NCBI GenBank assembly: GCA_031549885.1 | Contig: JAVBPD010000075.1 | Coordinates: 1 to 64,000 of the forward strand | DNA: 64,000 nucleotides | Reading direction: 5' to 3' | Origin: WQUF01 sp031549885 | GTDB lineage: Bacteria > Bacillota > Clostridia > Clostridiales > Clostridiaceae | In this document: piece after piece, positions 31,727 to 40,699 of the stretch | Layout: each line of letters begins with the position of its first letter | How positions within the stretch are numbered: the stretch's first letter is position 1 | Translations under genes and position numbers: made by a program | The notes under the pieces: model-generated | What the model was told of the DNA's origin: nothing | The model's database searches: none | The model's input: only the letters and a program-made list of their open reading frames with translations

Positions 31727-32545
31727 CTATAACTTTAATATTAAATTTAAATATAAATATATTGCTACACCATTTAAAAGTATACTATCAAATCTATCAA
31801 GTATTCCACCATGTCCTGGCATTATATTGCTAAAGTCTTTTATGCCATTATATCTTTTTATAGCAGATGCTACTAGATCTCCCATTTGTCCAATAATTCC
31901 TGATATAATTCCCATTAAAAAGAAATGTATTAAAGCTATGTTTAAATATTTCTTAAATATTATTCCAAAGATTAAGCTTATTGCGATAGAACCAATTATA
32001 CCACCAATTGCTCCTTCTACAGTTTTTTTAGGGCTTATTGATTCACACAATTTTACTTTTCCAAAGAACTTTCCAGAGTAATATGCTAGAGAATCGCAGC
32101 ACCAACAAGTTATTAAAGGAAGCCATATAAGTAAATTTCCTGCCTTCATCATATTTATAGTATAAATTAAACTGTAAGGAACTGATATATACATAAGAGG
32201 TATAAACGTAATTATTGAATCCATAATATTGTTTTTTTGATTAAACAATATAGAACATAAGCTAATGAGTAAAAATAAAACAAAAATTAAAAGTAAATGT
32301 TTTTCACTAATATTTTTACCAAGTAAAAATACATAATAAATGATGTTAAATAAAATACCTAAAAAAAAATTAGAATGTATATCTTTAGATTTAAAAGCAT
32401 TATAAAATTCTAATATTGCTATTGTGCTTAATATTAACAATCCATATTTTAAAAATTCTCCTCCAATTATAACTAATAATATTAGAGGAGAAAACAATAG
32501 CACTCCTAGTATTCGATTGTTAGATTTAAAAAATTTATTAATCAT
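31727..32545 (-). CDS. cdsA: Phosphatidate cytidylyltransferase
   Basis: CdsA makes CDP-diacylglycerol from phosphatidate and CTP in the membrane, supplying phospholipid synthesis including PgsA. The 272-residue protein has about eight membrane segments. The family signature near the C-terminus reads ISPKKTVEGAIGG, and then GQMGDLVASAIKRYNGIKDF and MPGHGGILDRFDS. It overlaps the uppS stop by 4 nt. Confidence 0.96.
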   Translation of the reverse strand: MINKFFKSNNRILGVLLFSPLILLVIIGGEFLKYGLLILSTIAILEFYNAFKSKDIHSNFFLGILFNIIYYVFLLGKNISEKHLLLIFVLFLLISLCSILFNQKNNIMDSIITFIPLMYISVPYSLIYTINMMKAGNLLIWLPLITCWCCDSLAYYSGKFFGKVKLCESISPKKTVEGAIGGIIGSIAISLIFGIIFKKYLNIALIHFFLMGIISGIIGQMGDLVASAIKRYNGIKDFSNIMPGHGGILDRFDSILLNGVAIYLYLNLILKL

Positions 32546-33300
32546 CTTACTCCTCCAAAACGCCTATCCCTTTTTTGATAATCTATAATTGCTTTGTGGA
32601 GATGCTCTATTCTAAAATCTGGCCAAAATATATTTGAAAACCAAAACTCAGAATATGCACATTGCCATATAAAAAAATTGCTAAGTCTATATTCTCCAGA
32701 AGGTCTTATAACTATATCAGGATCAGGCATTCCAGCTGTATAAAGATAATTTGAAATCATTTTTTCATTTACATCTTCAATTTTAATATTTCCATTTTTA
32801 ATTTGTCTATATATTTCCTTAAAGGATCTCACAATTTCATCTCTTCCTCCATAATTAAGGCATAAATTCAAATAAAGTCCAGAATTATTTTTTGTTTTAT
32901 TTTTAGAAGTATTTAAAATATCTTGACATTTTTTAGGAAGCTTAGAAATATCACCTAAATAGTTTATAACAACATTCTCTTTATGAAGATCATCAAGCTC
33001 TTTTCCAAGAAATTCAACTAATAAATCCATAAGAGCTGAAACTTCATCCTTTGGCCTTACCCAATTTTCTGTTGAAAATGCATAAACAGAAAGGTATTTT
33101 ATACCAATATCATTGCATTCTCTCACAATTTTTTTTAGTGTTTCAACTCCAGCCCTATGACCCAAAGTCCTCGGTAAATTTCTTTCCTTTGCCCATCTTC
33201 CATTTCCATCCATAATTATTGCAATATGCTTTGGTAAATTCTCTCTATCTATTTTTTCTATATTTTCATTGATCTGATTTCTTGATTGCCACAACCTCAT
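32542..33300 (-). CDS. uppS: Undecaprenyl diphosphate synthase (isoprenyl transferase)
   Basis: UppS elongates farnesyl diphosphate to undecaprenyl diphosphate, the lipid carrier for wall synthesis. The 252-residue protein has the catalytic opening HIAIIMDGNGRWAKERNLPR, then GHRAGVETLKKIV, YAFSTENWVRP, and PDPDIVIRPSGEYRLSNF near the C-terminus. The frame reaches 33315, but GGAGG with good spacing precedes ATG 33300. It follows frr after a terminator-like hairpin. Confidence 0.97.
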   Translation of the reverse strand: MRLWQSRNQINENIEKIDRENLPKHIAIIMDGNGRWAKERNLPRTLGHRAGVETLKKIVRECNDIGIKYLSVYAFSTENWVRPKDEVSALMDLLVEFLGKELDDLHKENVVINYLGDISKLPKKCQDILNTSKNKTKNNSGLYLNLCLNYGGRDEIVRSFKEIYRQIKNGNIKIEDVNEKMISNYLYTAGMPDPDIVIRPSGEYRLSNFFIWQCAYSEFWFSNIFWPDFRIEHLHKAIIDYQKRDRRFGGVR

Positions 33301-33315
33301 TGATATTTCCTCCAT

Positions 33316-33341
33316 GAAATAAAAACCTGGAAAACCAGGTT
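33316..33341 (-). terminator. Terminator between frr and uppS
   Basis: On the minus strand AACCTGG (33341-33335), a TTTT loop and CCAGGTT (33330-33324) are followed by TTTATTTC. It starts 4 nt after the frr stop and ends 16 nt before the uppS start, so it should reduce readthrough from the ribosomal end of the cluster into the lipid genes. Confidence 0.75.
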
Positions 33342-33344
33342 AGT

Positions 33345-33902
33345 TTATATAGACATTATTTCTTTTTCTTTGTTTTCTAAAATTTTTTCAATATCTTTAA
33401 TATGATTGTCAGTCTTTTTTTGAAGTTCATTTTCTGCATTTTTAATTTCATCCTCAGAAATGTCTTCTTTTTTTAATTTCTTAAGCTTTTCATTAGTTTC
33501 TCTTCTAATAGCTCTTACAGCTACTTTAATATCTTCACCTTGTTTTTTAATATTCTTTACTAAATTTTTTCTTGTTTCTTCTGTTAATTCTGGAATGACA
33601 AGTCTAATGACATTTCCATCACTAGCAGGATTAATTCCTAAATCAGATTTTTGAATTGCTTTTTCAATATTTTTAAGCGTAGATTTATCATATGGTGTTA
33701 TTTGAAGCACTCTTGGTTCAGGTACCGATATATTTGCTAAAGCATTTATTTTATTATTTTTACTGCCATAGCATTCAACTAAAATTTTATCAAGCATAGC
33801 TGCATTTGCTTTGCCTGCTTTTAAACTACTTAATTCTTTTTTAAGTATATCAATAGATTTTACCATTTTTTCATCAGCATTAGTTAACAAATCTTTAATC
33901 AT
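33345..33902 (-). CDS. frr: Ribosome recycling factor
   Basis: RRF splits the post-termination ribosome together with EF-G. The 185-residue protein has the three-helix-bundle pattern MVKSIDILKKELSSLKAGKA, ISVPEPRVLQITPYDKSTLK, IRLVIPELTEETRKNLVK and VAVRAIRRETNEKLKKLKKE. It follows pyrH by 20 nt. Confidence 0.98.
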   Translation of the reverse strand: MIKDLLTNADEKMVKSIDILKKELSSLKAGKANAAMLDKILVECYGSKNNKINALANISVPEPRVLQITPYDKSTLKNIEKAIQKSDLGINPASDGNVIRLVIPELTEETRKNLVKNIKKQGEDIKVAVRAIRRETNEKLKKLKKEDISEDEIKNAENELQKKTDNHIKDIEKILENKEKEIMSI

Positions 33903-33922
33903 CTTTCCCTCTCCTATTAATT

Positions 33923-34633
33923 TTAATAATTACATACTATAGTTCCAATTTTTTCACCAGAAATAGCTCTTAAAATGCTATCTTCTTCGTTTAAGCCAAA
34001 AATTATTATAGGTATGTTATTATCCATGCATAAGGACGCTGCTGTTGAATCAATAACTTGCAAACCCATTTCTAAGACATTAAGATAAGTCAATTTTTCA
34101 AATTTTTTAGCATCATCATATTTATTAGGGTCTTTATCATATACTCCATCAACATTTTTAGCAAGGAGTATAACATTTGCTTCTATTTCAGCTGCTCTAA
34201 GCGCTGCAACAGTATCTGTGGTAAAATAAGGATTACCAGACCCTGCCCCAAATATAACTACTCTTCCTTTTTCTAAATGCCTCATAGCTCTTCTTCTGAT
34301 AAAAGGTTCAGCAATTTCTCTCATTTCAATTGCAGTTTGAACTCTTGTTTGAACATTAAGTCTTTCTAAAGAATCTTGAAGAGCAAGTGCATTGATACAT
34401 GTGCCAAGCATTCCCATGTGATCTGCTGTGGTTCTATCCATGCCTTTTCCATCTCGTCCTCTCCAGATATTCCCACCACCAATTACAATTCCAACTTCAA
34501 CTCCAAGATCCACTATTTTCTTTATCTCTTTACCAACTTTTTGAACTATTTCAAAATCTATTCCAAAACCCTTTTCTCCTGCAAGAGCTTCACCTGAAAG
34601 TTTAAGCATAACCCTTTTATATTTAGCTAACAT
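33923..34633 (-). CDS. pyrH: UMP kinase
   Basis: PyrH phosphorylates UMP to UDP and is usually a GTP-activated, UTP-inhibited hexamer. The 236-residue protein has [45 protein letters not shown] and [20 protein letters not shown]. It belongs to the amino-acid-kinase fold. A GGAGG precedes the start. It lies between tsf and frr. Confidence 0.98.
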   Translation of the reverse strand: MLAKYKRVMLKLSGEALAGEKGFGIDFEIVQKVGKEIKKIVDLGVEVGIVIGGGNIWRGRDGKGMDRTTADHMGMLGTCINALALQDSLERLNVQTRVQTAIEMREIAEPFIRRRAMRHLEKGRVVIFGAGSGNPYFTTDTVAALRAAEIEANVILLAKNVDGVYDKDPNKYDDAKKFEKLTYLNVLEMGLQVIDSTAASLCMDNNIPIIIFGLNEEDSILRAISGEKIGTIVCNY

Positions 34634-34693
34634 ATATATTATACCTCCTGAAGTAATATTTTCAAATCATTTTACAGTGTTTTTTAATTTTCT

Positions 34694-34718
34694 AAAAAAA
34701 GGGAACAATATCGTTCCC
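34694..34718 (-). terminator. tsf terminator
   Basis: On the minus strand GGGAAC (34718-34713) pairs with GTTCCC (34706-34701) around a 6-nt loop, followed by seven T residues (34700-34694). It lies between tsf and pyrH. Confidence 0.82.
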
Positions 34719-34764
34719 CCTTTTAATAACATATAATTTAAAATAACAACTATAATAGGTTCTC

Positions 34765-35688
34765 TTAATTTCCCTTAATTTGTTTTTGTACTTCAGCGGC
34801 AAAATCTACCTCTTCTTTTTCTATTCCTTCTCCTCTTTCAAACCTTGCAAACTCAGTACATTTAATCTCGCAACCAATTTCCTTTGATTTTTCCAAAATT
34901 AATTTTGAAATTGAATAGTCTTGATCTCTAACCCAAGCTTGCTCAAGCAAACATTTTTCTTTATAATACTTTTGAATCTTTCCTTCAACCATTCTATCAG
35001 CTATATTTTCTGGTTTGCCTTCATTCATAGCTTGAACTTTATAAATTTCTCTTTCTTTCTTTAAAGTATCTTCATCTACAAAGCTTCTATCTAAATATAT
35101 TGGAAACGCAGCTGCAACTTGCATAGCAATATCTTTTCCCAATTGTAATAACACATCATTTTGATTATTGCATTCTAATTTAACAAGAACGCCAATTTTT
35201 CCACCTGCATGTATATAGCTATTTATTATTCCATCAGAAACATTAAATTTTGAAGCTCTTCTTAATGTCATATTTTCTTTAAGCATTGCAATTAAATTAA
35301 TAATTGAATCTTTAATAGCTATATCTTCTTCTGAGATTTTTTCATTTAATAAATCCTCTAAACTAGTACATTTAGAATCTAGATATTTAATAGCTATATC
35401 ATTAGCTAATTTTTTAAAATCATCATTAGCAGCTACAAAGTCTGTTTCACAATTTAATTCTATTAAAACCCCTGTTTTATTATCATCTGAAACTTTAGCA
35501 ACTATTATACCTTCAGAAGCAACTCTTCCAGATTTTTTTACAGCAGCAGCAAGCCCCTTTTCTCTCAATATCTCTATTGCCTTTTCTTCATTACCTTCTG
35601 CTTGAACAAGAGCTTTTTTACAATCCATCATTCCTGCACCGGTTTTTTGCCTTAACTCGTTAACCATAGTAGCTGTTACATTAGCCAT
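34765..35688 (-). CDS. tsf: Elongation factor Ts
   Basis: EF-Ts is the GDP/GTP exchange factor for EF-Tu. The 307-residue protein has the N-terminal UBA domain TATMVNELRQKTGAGMMDCK, KKALVQAEGNEEKAIEILRE, the core ELNCETDFVAANDDFKKLAN, and a C-terminal module. The order rpsB-tsf-pyrH-frr is standard. Confidence 0.98.
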   Translation of the reverse strand: MANVTATMVNELRQKTGAGMMDCKKALVQAEGNEEKAIEILREKGLAAAVKKSGRVASEGIIVAKVSDDNKTGVLIELNCETDFVAANDDFKKLANDIAIKYLDSKCTSLEDLLNEKISEEDIAIKDSIINLIAMLKENMTLRRASKFNVSDGIINSYIHAGGKIGVLVKLECNNQNDVLLQLGKDIAMQVAAAFPIYLDRSFVDEDTLKKEREIYKVQAMNEGKPENIADRMVEGKIQKYYKEKCLLEQAWVRDQDYSISKLILEKSKEIGCEIKCTEFARFERGEGIEKEEVDFAAEVQKQIKGN

Positions 35689-35719
35689 TTTAATTCCTCC
35701 TAAACTGTTTTAAGTATTT

Positions 35720-35750
35720 TATAAAAGGTAAATGAGAATACCCATCTACC
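35720..35750 (-). terminator. Possible attenuating hairpin between rpsB and tsf
   Basis: On the minus strand GGTAGATG (35750-35743) pairs with CATTTACC (35734-35727) with one G-U pair and an 8-nt loop, followed by TTTTAT. The stem is weak and the loop large, so it may only modulate the rpsB to tsf ratio. Confidence 0.4.
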
Positions 35751-35770
35751 TTCAAATTTCATATATGGTA

Positions 35771-36469
35771 TTAAGCTGATTGTTCTCCTTGTCTTGCTTC
35801 AATAACTGCATCTGCAATTTTTGATGCTATTAATTTAACTGCTCTTATAGCATCATCATTTCCAGGAATAACATAATCTGCTTCATCTGGATCACAATTT
35901 GTATCAACAATTGCAACAATTGGAATTCCAAGTATTTTTGCTTCATCAATAGCATTTTTTTCTTTTCTTGGATCAATTACAAAAATAGCGCCTACATTAT
36001 CTGTATCAAGATTTTTAATTCCGCCTAGATTCTTAATTAGCTTATCTTTTTCATGTTTTAACTTGATAACTTCTTTCTTTGGTAAAACGTCAAACGTGCC
36101 ATCATTTTCCATTTCTTCAAGTTTCTCAAGTTGTCTTATTCTGCCTTTAATAGTCTTAAAGTTTGTTAGCATTCCTCCAAGCCATCTATTATTTACATAG
36201 TGCATGTTGCATCTAATAGCTTCCTCTTGAACTGCTTCTTGAGCTTGCTTCTTTGTGCCAACAAAAATAACTTCTTTTCCTTCTTCTACAACAGATTTAA
36301 TGAATTCATAAGCAGCATCAATTTTAGCAACAGTTTTTTGCAGGTCGATAATATAGATACCATTTCTTTCTGTAAAGATGTATTGACCCATTTTAGGGTT
36401 CCATCTTCTAGTTTGATGTCCAAAATGAACACCAGCTTCGAGCAATTGTTTCATTGAAATTACTGACAT
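35771..36469 (-). CDS. rpsB: 30S ribosomal protein S2
   Basis: S2 binds the head-body junction of the 30S subunit. The 232-residue protein has [75 protein letters not shown] and [26 protein letters not shown] precedes the ATG. A leader with a conserved-looking hairpin and a strong promoter lies upstream, so rpsB starts its own transcription unit after codY. Confidence 0.98.
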   Translation of the reverse strand: MSVISMKQLLEAGVHFGHQTRRWNPKMGQYIFTERNGIYIIDLQKTVAKIDAAYEFIKSVVEEGKEVIFVGTKKQAQEAVQEEAIRCNMHYVNNRWLGGMLTNFKTIKGRIRQLEKLEEMENDGTFDVLPKKEVIKLKHEKDKLIKNLGGIKNLDTDNVGAIFVIDPRKEKNAIDEAKILGIPIVAIVDTNCDPDEADYVIPGNDDAIRAVKLIASKIADAVIEARQGEQSA

Positions 36470-36506
36470 ATTTATCCTCCTTAGGTTATATCCTCCACCA
36501 TTGACC

Positions 36507-36537
36507 TATGACATACTATTTCTAGCACCTTGTCATA
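36507..36537 (-). promoter_or_regulatory. rpsB leader hairpin
   Basis: In the rpsB 5' untranslated region the minus strand has TATGACA (36537-36531) and TGTCATA (36513-36507) forming a 7-bp stem around a 17-nt interior that includes AGGTGCTAG. It resembles the S2-binding leader used for autoregulation in Firmicutes. The ribosome-binding role is inferred. Confidence 0.55.
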
Positions 36538-36569
36538 ACAAAAATGATGTGTGTATTTTTTCGTAAGTA

Positions 36570-36598
36570 ATTATATCACAACATACTTTAATCTTCAA
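36570..36598 (-). promoter_or_regulatory. rpsB promoter
   Basis: On the minus strand TTGAAG (36598-36593) and TATAAT (36575-36570) are separated by exactly 17 nt. The promoter begins a few bases after the codY stop, giving the ribosomal genes their own start point and a leader of about 95 nt. Confidence 0.8.
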
Positions 36599-36601
36599 CG
36601 A

Positions 36602-37378
36602 TTATTTATTTATTATAGCTTCTTGTAACATATTAATTGGCACTAAAAATTTGATACTTGTTCCTTTAACTCCTAATGACTTTGTTTGTATTATACTTGC
36701 ACCTTCTAATTTTCTTAAAGCATTTACAATGACTGATCTTGTTATTCTAGCTTTGTCAGCTACCTTTGATCCAACTAAAATCCCATCATTTCCATTCAAT
36801 TCATTTATTATGTACTCAATTGCTTTAACTTCAGAATATGACAAAATACTTATAACTGAAATAATATCCTCATTCTTTTTTAAAATATTAAAATGTTCTG
36901 CTTTTTGGTGAGCAGTTTCTAATAAAAATATGTATGATGAAATTATTTCATATATTATTTCATCTTCTTGTACAAACTTAAAATTATACTTAAATAGCAA
37001 TATAGAAATATATCTAGAATTTTCTATATCTATAGGAATTAAGACCCCATAACATTTATCTGATTTTGTACAATTATACTCATCAAATAAACTTAAATCA
37101 TTGTAATTAAAATTAAATAAAATATCTTTTATAGAATTTATCTTTTTAATTGTGTTTTCTCTAATTTTATTTTCATCTTCCATTATAGCCCAACATGAAT
37201 TTTGTGGTATCATGGTATATTTAGAAAATAATATTTCTCCGAGGTTATTTATAACAATACCACTGCAGTCCATATTTTCATAAAAATAATTTAATAAATT
37301 ATTTATAAATTCACTCAAAGACTGAAAACCTTTAGCAACATTTAAAAACATTCGAATCTTGTAGAAAGTAGAATTCAT
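36602..37378 (-). CDS. codY: CodY-type global regulator with divergent sensor domain
   Basis: CodY represses or activates nutrient-adaptation genes in response to branched-chain amino acids and GTP. The C-terminal winged helix is unmistakable: SYSEVKAIEYIINELNGNDG, VADKARITRSVIVNALRKLE and SLGVKGTSIKFLV. The N-terminal ~155 residues, which should form the GAF ligand domain, lack the usual LLxKTRxxNxxLQ opening and are rich in Asn, Ile and Phe. The length (258) and position between topA and rpsB fit clostridial codY. Ligand response may therefore be altered. AAGGAG precedes the start. Confidence 0.85.
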   Translation of the reverse strand: MNSTFYKIRMFLNVAKGFQSLSEFINNLLNYFYENMDCSGIVINNLGEILFSKYTMIPQNSCWAIMEDENKIRENTIKKINSIKDILFNFNYNDLSLFDEYNCTKSDKCYGVLIPIDIENSRYISILLFKYNFKFVQEDEIIYEIISSYIFLLETAHQKAEHFNILKKNEDIISVISILSYSEVKAIEYIINELNGNDGILVGSKVADKARITRSVIVNALRKLEGASIIQTKSLGVKGTSIKFLVPINMLQEAIINK

Positions 37379-37430
37379 CCCAAATACTCCTTATCATTTG
37401 TTGTGAACATACAAAAAATCCATAAAAATA

Positions 37431-39518
37431 TTATGCCTTGGCCTTCTTTGTATTGCTTTTTTCCTTTGAAGGACAGTTATTATTTGAACAAATTGTATAT
37501 GTGCCCTTTGCTTTTGAAGATCTTTTTACCATTATGGATCCGCAAACACTGCAAATTTCATTTACAGGCTCATACCAGCTTACAAAATCACAATTTGGAT
37601 AGTTTGAGCATCCATAAAATGTCTTTCCTTTTTTACTTTTTCTTATTTGAATATCTCCTTGGCATTTAGGACATTTAACATCTAATTTTTTAATTATAGG
37701 TTTTGTATTTTTACATTCCGGATAATTAGGACAGGCTAAAAATTCTCCAAATCTTCCTCTTTTTATTACCATCATTTTCCCACATTTATCACATGGAACA
37801 TCGCTAACTTCATCTTCAATTGTAATTTTTGATACTTCTTTCTCAGCAATATCAACATTTTCTTTAAATGGATTAAAGAAATCCTTTATTATTTTTTTCC
37901 AATCAGAATTTCCATCTTCTATTAAGTCTAATTTATTTTCCATATCTGCTGTAAAATCAATATCTACTATGGATTTAAAATATTTTTCCATAATGCTATT
38001 TACTATAATTCCAAGCTCAGTAGGCGTAAATAATTTTTTTTCCTTTTCAACATATTTTCTAGCAAGAAGTGTGGAAATAGTTGGCGCATAAGTACTTGGT
38101 CTTCCTATGCCATTTTCTTCTAAAAATTTAACAAGGGATCCTTCTGTAAATCTAGGAGGAGGTTGAGTAAAATGCTGTTTACCATTAATAGAATTATATT
38201 TTAACTCTTCACCTTCTTTAACTAAAGGAATACTTTGTTCATCTTCTTCATTTTCAGTGACATAGCTATACAATTTCATAAAACCATCAAAAATAATTTT
38301 ACTTCCTGAAGATCGTAAAATGTATTTACCATTTTCAACTTCTATAGTTTTTATTTCATATTCACAATTTGCCATTTGACTTGCTACAAATCTTTCCCAA
38401 ATTAGTTTATATAATTTATACTGTTCATCAGGTAAAGATAATTTAACTAAATCTGGTGTTATTAAAACATCAGATGGCCTAATAGCTTCGTGAGCATCTT
38501 GTGTGTTTTTTTTGCTTTTATAAACCCTGTAATTTTCAGGTACATATTCTTTGCCATAGTTTTTATTAACAAAATTAAGACATGATTTTTGTGCTTCATT
38601 TGATATTCTAGTTGAATCTGTTCTCATATATGTAATAAGCCCTACTGTGCCATGCCCTTCAACTGTAACACCTTCATATAACTTCTGAGCTATATTCATA
38701 GTTCTCTTAGTTGTAAAATTTAATTTTTTATATGCATCTTGTTGAAGTGTGCTAGTTATAAATGGAGGCAATGGACTTTTAGTTCTTTTATTAATTTTAA
38801 TTGATTTTACAATAAATTTTCCACTTTTTAATTCTTCTATAATTTTATCTGCTTCTTCTTTATTTGAAATTTCAATTTTTTCTTTATTAAGTAAGGCTAA
38901 TTTTAAAATAAAATTTGGATAACCTTTAACTACAACTTCTATTGTCCAAAACTCTCTTGGCTTAAAATTTCTTATTTCTTCTTCTCTTTCACATATAATT
39001 TTCATGGCAACAGATTGAACTCTTCCAGCGCTTAAGCCCCACTTTACTTTTCTCCATAAAATTGGACTTATTTCATATCCAACTAGCCTATCTAATACTC
39101 TCCTTGCTTGTTGAGCATCTACTAAATTCATATTAACTTTCCTGGGATTCTTAATTGCATTTTTAACTGCTGTTTTTGTTATCTCATTAAATTCTATTCT
39201 AAAAACTTTACTTTCATCTGCTTTTAATATATTGTTTAAATGCCATGAAATAGCTTCTCCCTCTCTATCTGGGTCAGTAGCTAAATATATTTTTTCAGAC
39301 TTTTTTGATGCTTTTTTTAGTTTATCTATTATATCGCCTTTACCTCTTATAGTAATATATTTAGGTTCAAAATTATTTTCTATATCTATTCCTAACTGAC
39401 TTTTAGGTAAATCTCTAACATGGCCAAGGGAAGCAATAACTTTATAAGTACTACCTAGATATTTTTCAATTGTCTTAGCTTTTGCCGCTGATTCTACTAT
39501 AACTAATCTTTCTCCCAT
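37431..39518 (-). CDS. topA: DNA topoisomerase I
   Basis: TopA relaxes negative supercoils through a transient 5'-phosphotyrosine link. The 695-residue protein starts with the Toprim domain (RLVIVESAAKAKTIEKYLG, then ATDPDREGEAISWHL). The active-site Tyr is in TYMRTDSTRIS, about residue 297. Three C-terminal four-Cys zinc fingers follow (CDKCGKMM.., CPKCQGDI.., CSVCGSIM..). The frame is open to 39569, but MGERLVIVE at 39518 is the family start. The best Shine-Dalgarno is separated from it by a small hairpin (see the regulatory entry). Confidence 0.97.
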   Translation of the reverse strand: MGERLVIVESAAKAKTIEKYLGSTYKVIASLGHVRDLPKSQLGIDIENNFEPKYITIRGKGDIIDKLKKASKKSEKIYLATDPDREGEAISWHLNNILKADESKVFRIEFNEITKTAVKNAIKNPRKVNMNLVDAQQARRVLDRLVGYEISPILWRKVKWGLSAGRVQSVAMKIICEREEEIRNFKPREFWTIEVVVKGYPNFILKLALLNKEKIEISNKEEADKIIEELKSGKFIVKSIKINKRTKSPLPPFITSTLQQDAYKKLNFTTKRTMNIAQKLYEGVTVEGHGTVGLITYMRTDSTRISNEAQKSCLNFVNKNYGKEYVPENYRVYKSKKNTQDAHEAIRPSDVLITPDLVKLSLPDEQYKLYKLIWERFVASQMANCEYEIKTIEVENGKYILRSSGSKIIFDGFMKLYSYVTENEEDEQSIPLVKEGEELKYNSINGKQHFTQPPPRFTEGSLVKFLEENGIGRPSTYAPTISTLLARKYVEKEKKLFTPTELGIIVNSIMEKYFKSIVDIDFTADMENKLDLIEDGNSDWKKIIKDFFNPFKENVDIAEKEVSKITIEDEVSDVPCDKCGKMMVIKRGRFGEFLACPNYPECKNTKPIIKKLDVKCPKCQGDIQIRKSKKGKTFYGCSNYPNCDFVSWYEPVNEICSVCGSIMVKRSSKAKGTYTICSNNNCPSKEKSNTKKAKA

Positions 39519-39523
39519 AAGAC

Positions 39524-39549
39524 ACCGATTAACTCGGTACGCACCCCCT
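39524..39549 (-). promoter_or_regulatory. Hairpin between Shine-Dalgarno and start codon of topA
   Basis: On the minus strand AGGGGGTG (39549-39542) is followed by CGT, then ACCGA-GTTAA-TCGGT (39538-39524), a perfect 5-bp stem with a 5-nt loop, then GTCTT and the topA ATG. The linear gap from Shine-Dalgarno to ATG is 23 nt, too long. With the hairpin folded it becomes 8 nt, which is optimal. Confidence 0.6.
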
Positions 39550-39555
39550 AAAACG

Positions 39556-40575
39556 TTATTCATTAACACATTTTACATAATAATTTCCTACAATACAAGT
39601 AATTTTATTTTTAAATTGTAAATTGAGCAATAGTATGTTTAATTTTTCATAATCTATTTTACTATACTTTTTTATATCTTCTAGATGTTTTGGTGTAAAA
39701 TTAATAAATTGTAGTATTTTTTTTTCATCTTCAGATAGAATACTCTCATCTTCTAATATTTCCTTGCCAAAATATGTACTTAAATCATCCTTTGATGTAT
39801 ACATTAATGAACCTTCTTTTATTAAATTATTACATCCCTTATAGTTATTTTCAGTTACATTTCCAGGTACTACCATAACATCTTTCCCAAGTTCAAGTGC
39901 GAATGTAGCAGTATAAAGCGACCCACTTTTTTCTGTTGCTTCTGTAATTATTATTAACTTGCTTAATGCGCTTATTATTCTATTTCTTTGAGGAAAATTT
40001 TTTGGAAATGGTGGATAGCCTAGTGGAAATTCACTAATTACAAGCCCATCTTCTGCAATCTTATCTATTAGTTTTTTATTTTCCATAGGATAGTATATAT
40101 CTATTCCGCATCCAAGCACTGCTATGGTTTTATTGTGTTTTTCAATTGCCACTCTATGAGCAATTGAATCTATTCCCCTTGCTGCTCCACTTACTATAGT
40201 AATATTCATAAGTGATAGATAATTTGAAATAGATTTGGTAATAGCACTTCCATAATATGAACACTTCCTAGAACCAACAATTGCAGCCGTTTCAGTCTTT
40301 ACAAGATTTAAATCACCTTTATAATAGATAATTGCAGGTGGCATATATAAATTCATTAGATCTTTTGGATAATCATCATCACCATATATTGTAAAACTAA
40401 TTTTTTTATCATGGATTTTATTTAAAAATTCTTCTACCTTTTCATCAGTTGGTAAAATACCCTTTGGCATATTCTTAAGATCTAAATTTTTAACACCATT
40501 TTGAGATCTTAAAATTTCTAACTTTTTTTCATTTCCTAGTTCTAATAATGCAAAAACGATTTTTTCTTTATTCAT
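39556..40575 (-). CDS. dprA: DNA-processing protein DprA
   Basis: DprA protects incoming single-stranded DNA and loads RecA during transformation. The 339-residue protein has the Rossmann core AIVGSRKCSYYGSAITKSIS, VSGAARGIDSIAHRVAI, AVLGCGIDIYYP, NFPQRNRIISALSKLIII and EKSGSLYTATFALELGKDVM, plus a C-terminal winged helix. GGAGG precedes ATG 40575; an upstream ATG at 40599 is less likely. It is followed by topA 37 nt after its stop. Confidence 0.96.
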   Translation of the reverse strand: MNKEKIVFALLELGNEKKLEILRSQNGVKNLDLKNMPKGILPTDEKVEEFLNKIHDKKISFTIYGDDDYPKDLMNLYMPPAIIYYKGDLNLVKTETAAIVGSRKCSYYGSAITKSISNYLSLMNITIVSGAARGIDSIAHRVAIEKHNKTIAVLGCGIDIYYPMENKKLIDKIAEDGLVISEFPLGYPPFPKNFPQRNRIISALSKLIIITEATEKSGSLYTATFALELGKDVMVVPGNVTENNYKGCNNLIKEGSLMYTSKDDLSTYFGKEILEDESILSEDEKKILQFINFTPKHLEDIKKYSKIDYEKLNILLLNLQFKNKITCIVGNYYVKCVNE

Positions 40576-40699
40576 TTTACCTCCAAGAATAATTTTCATT
40601 ACTGTTTTTTTAAAATTATTACCATATTAGCCCTTAATATTCCCATTTAGTGTTTAAAAAAAAATCAAGCTGTCAATATTTCAATTAAGAGGTGAAATT

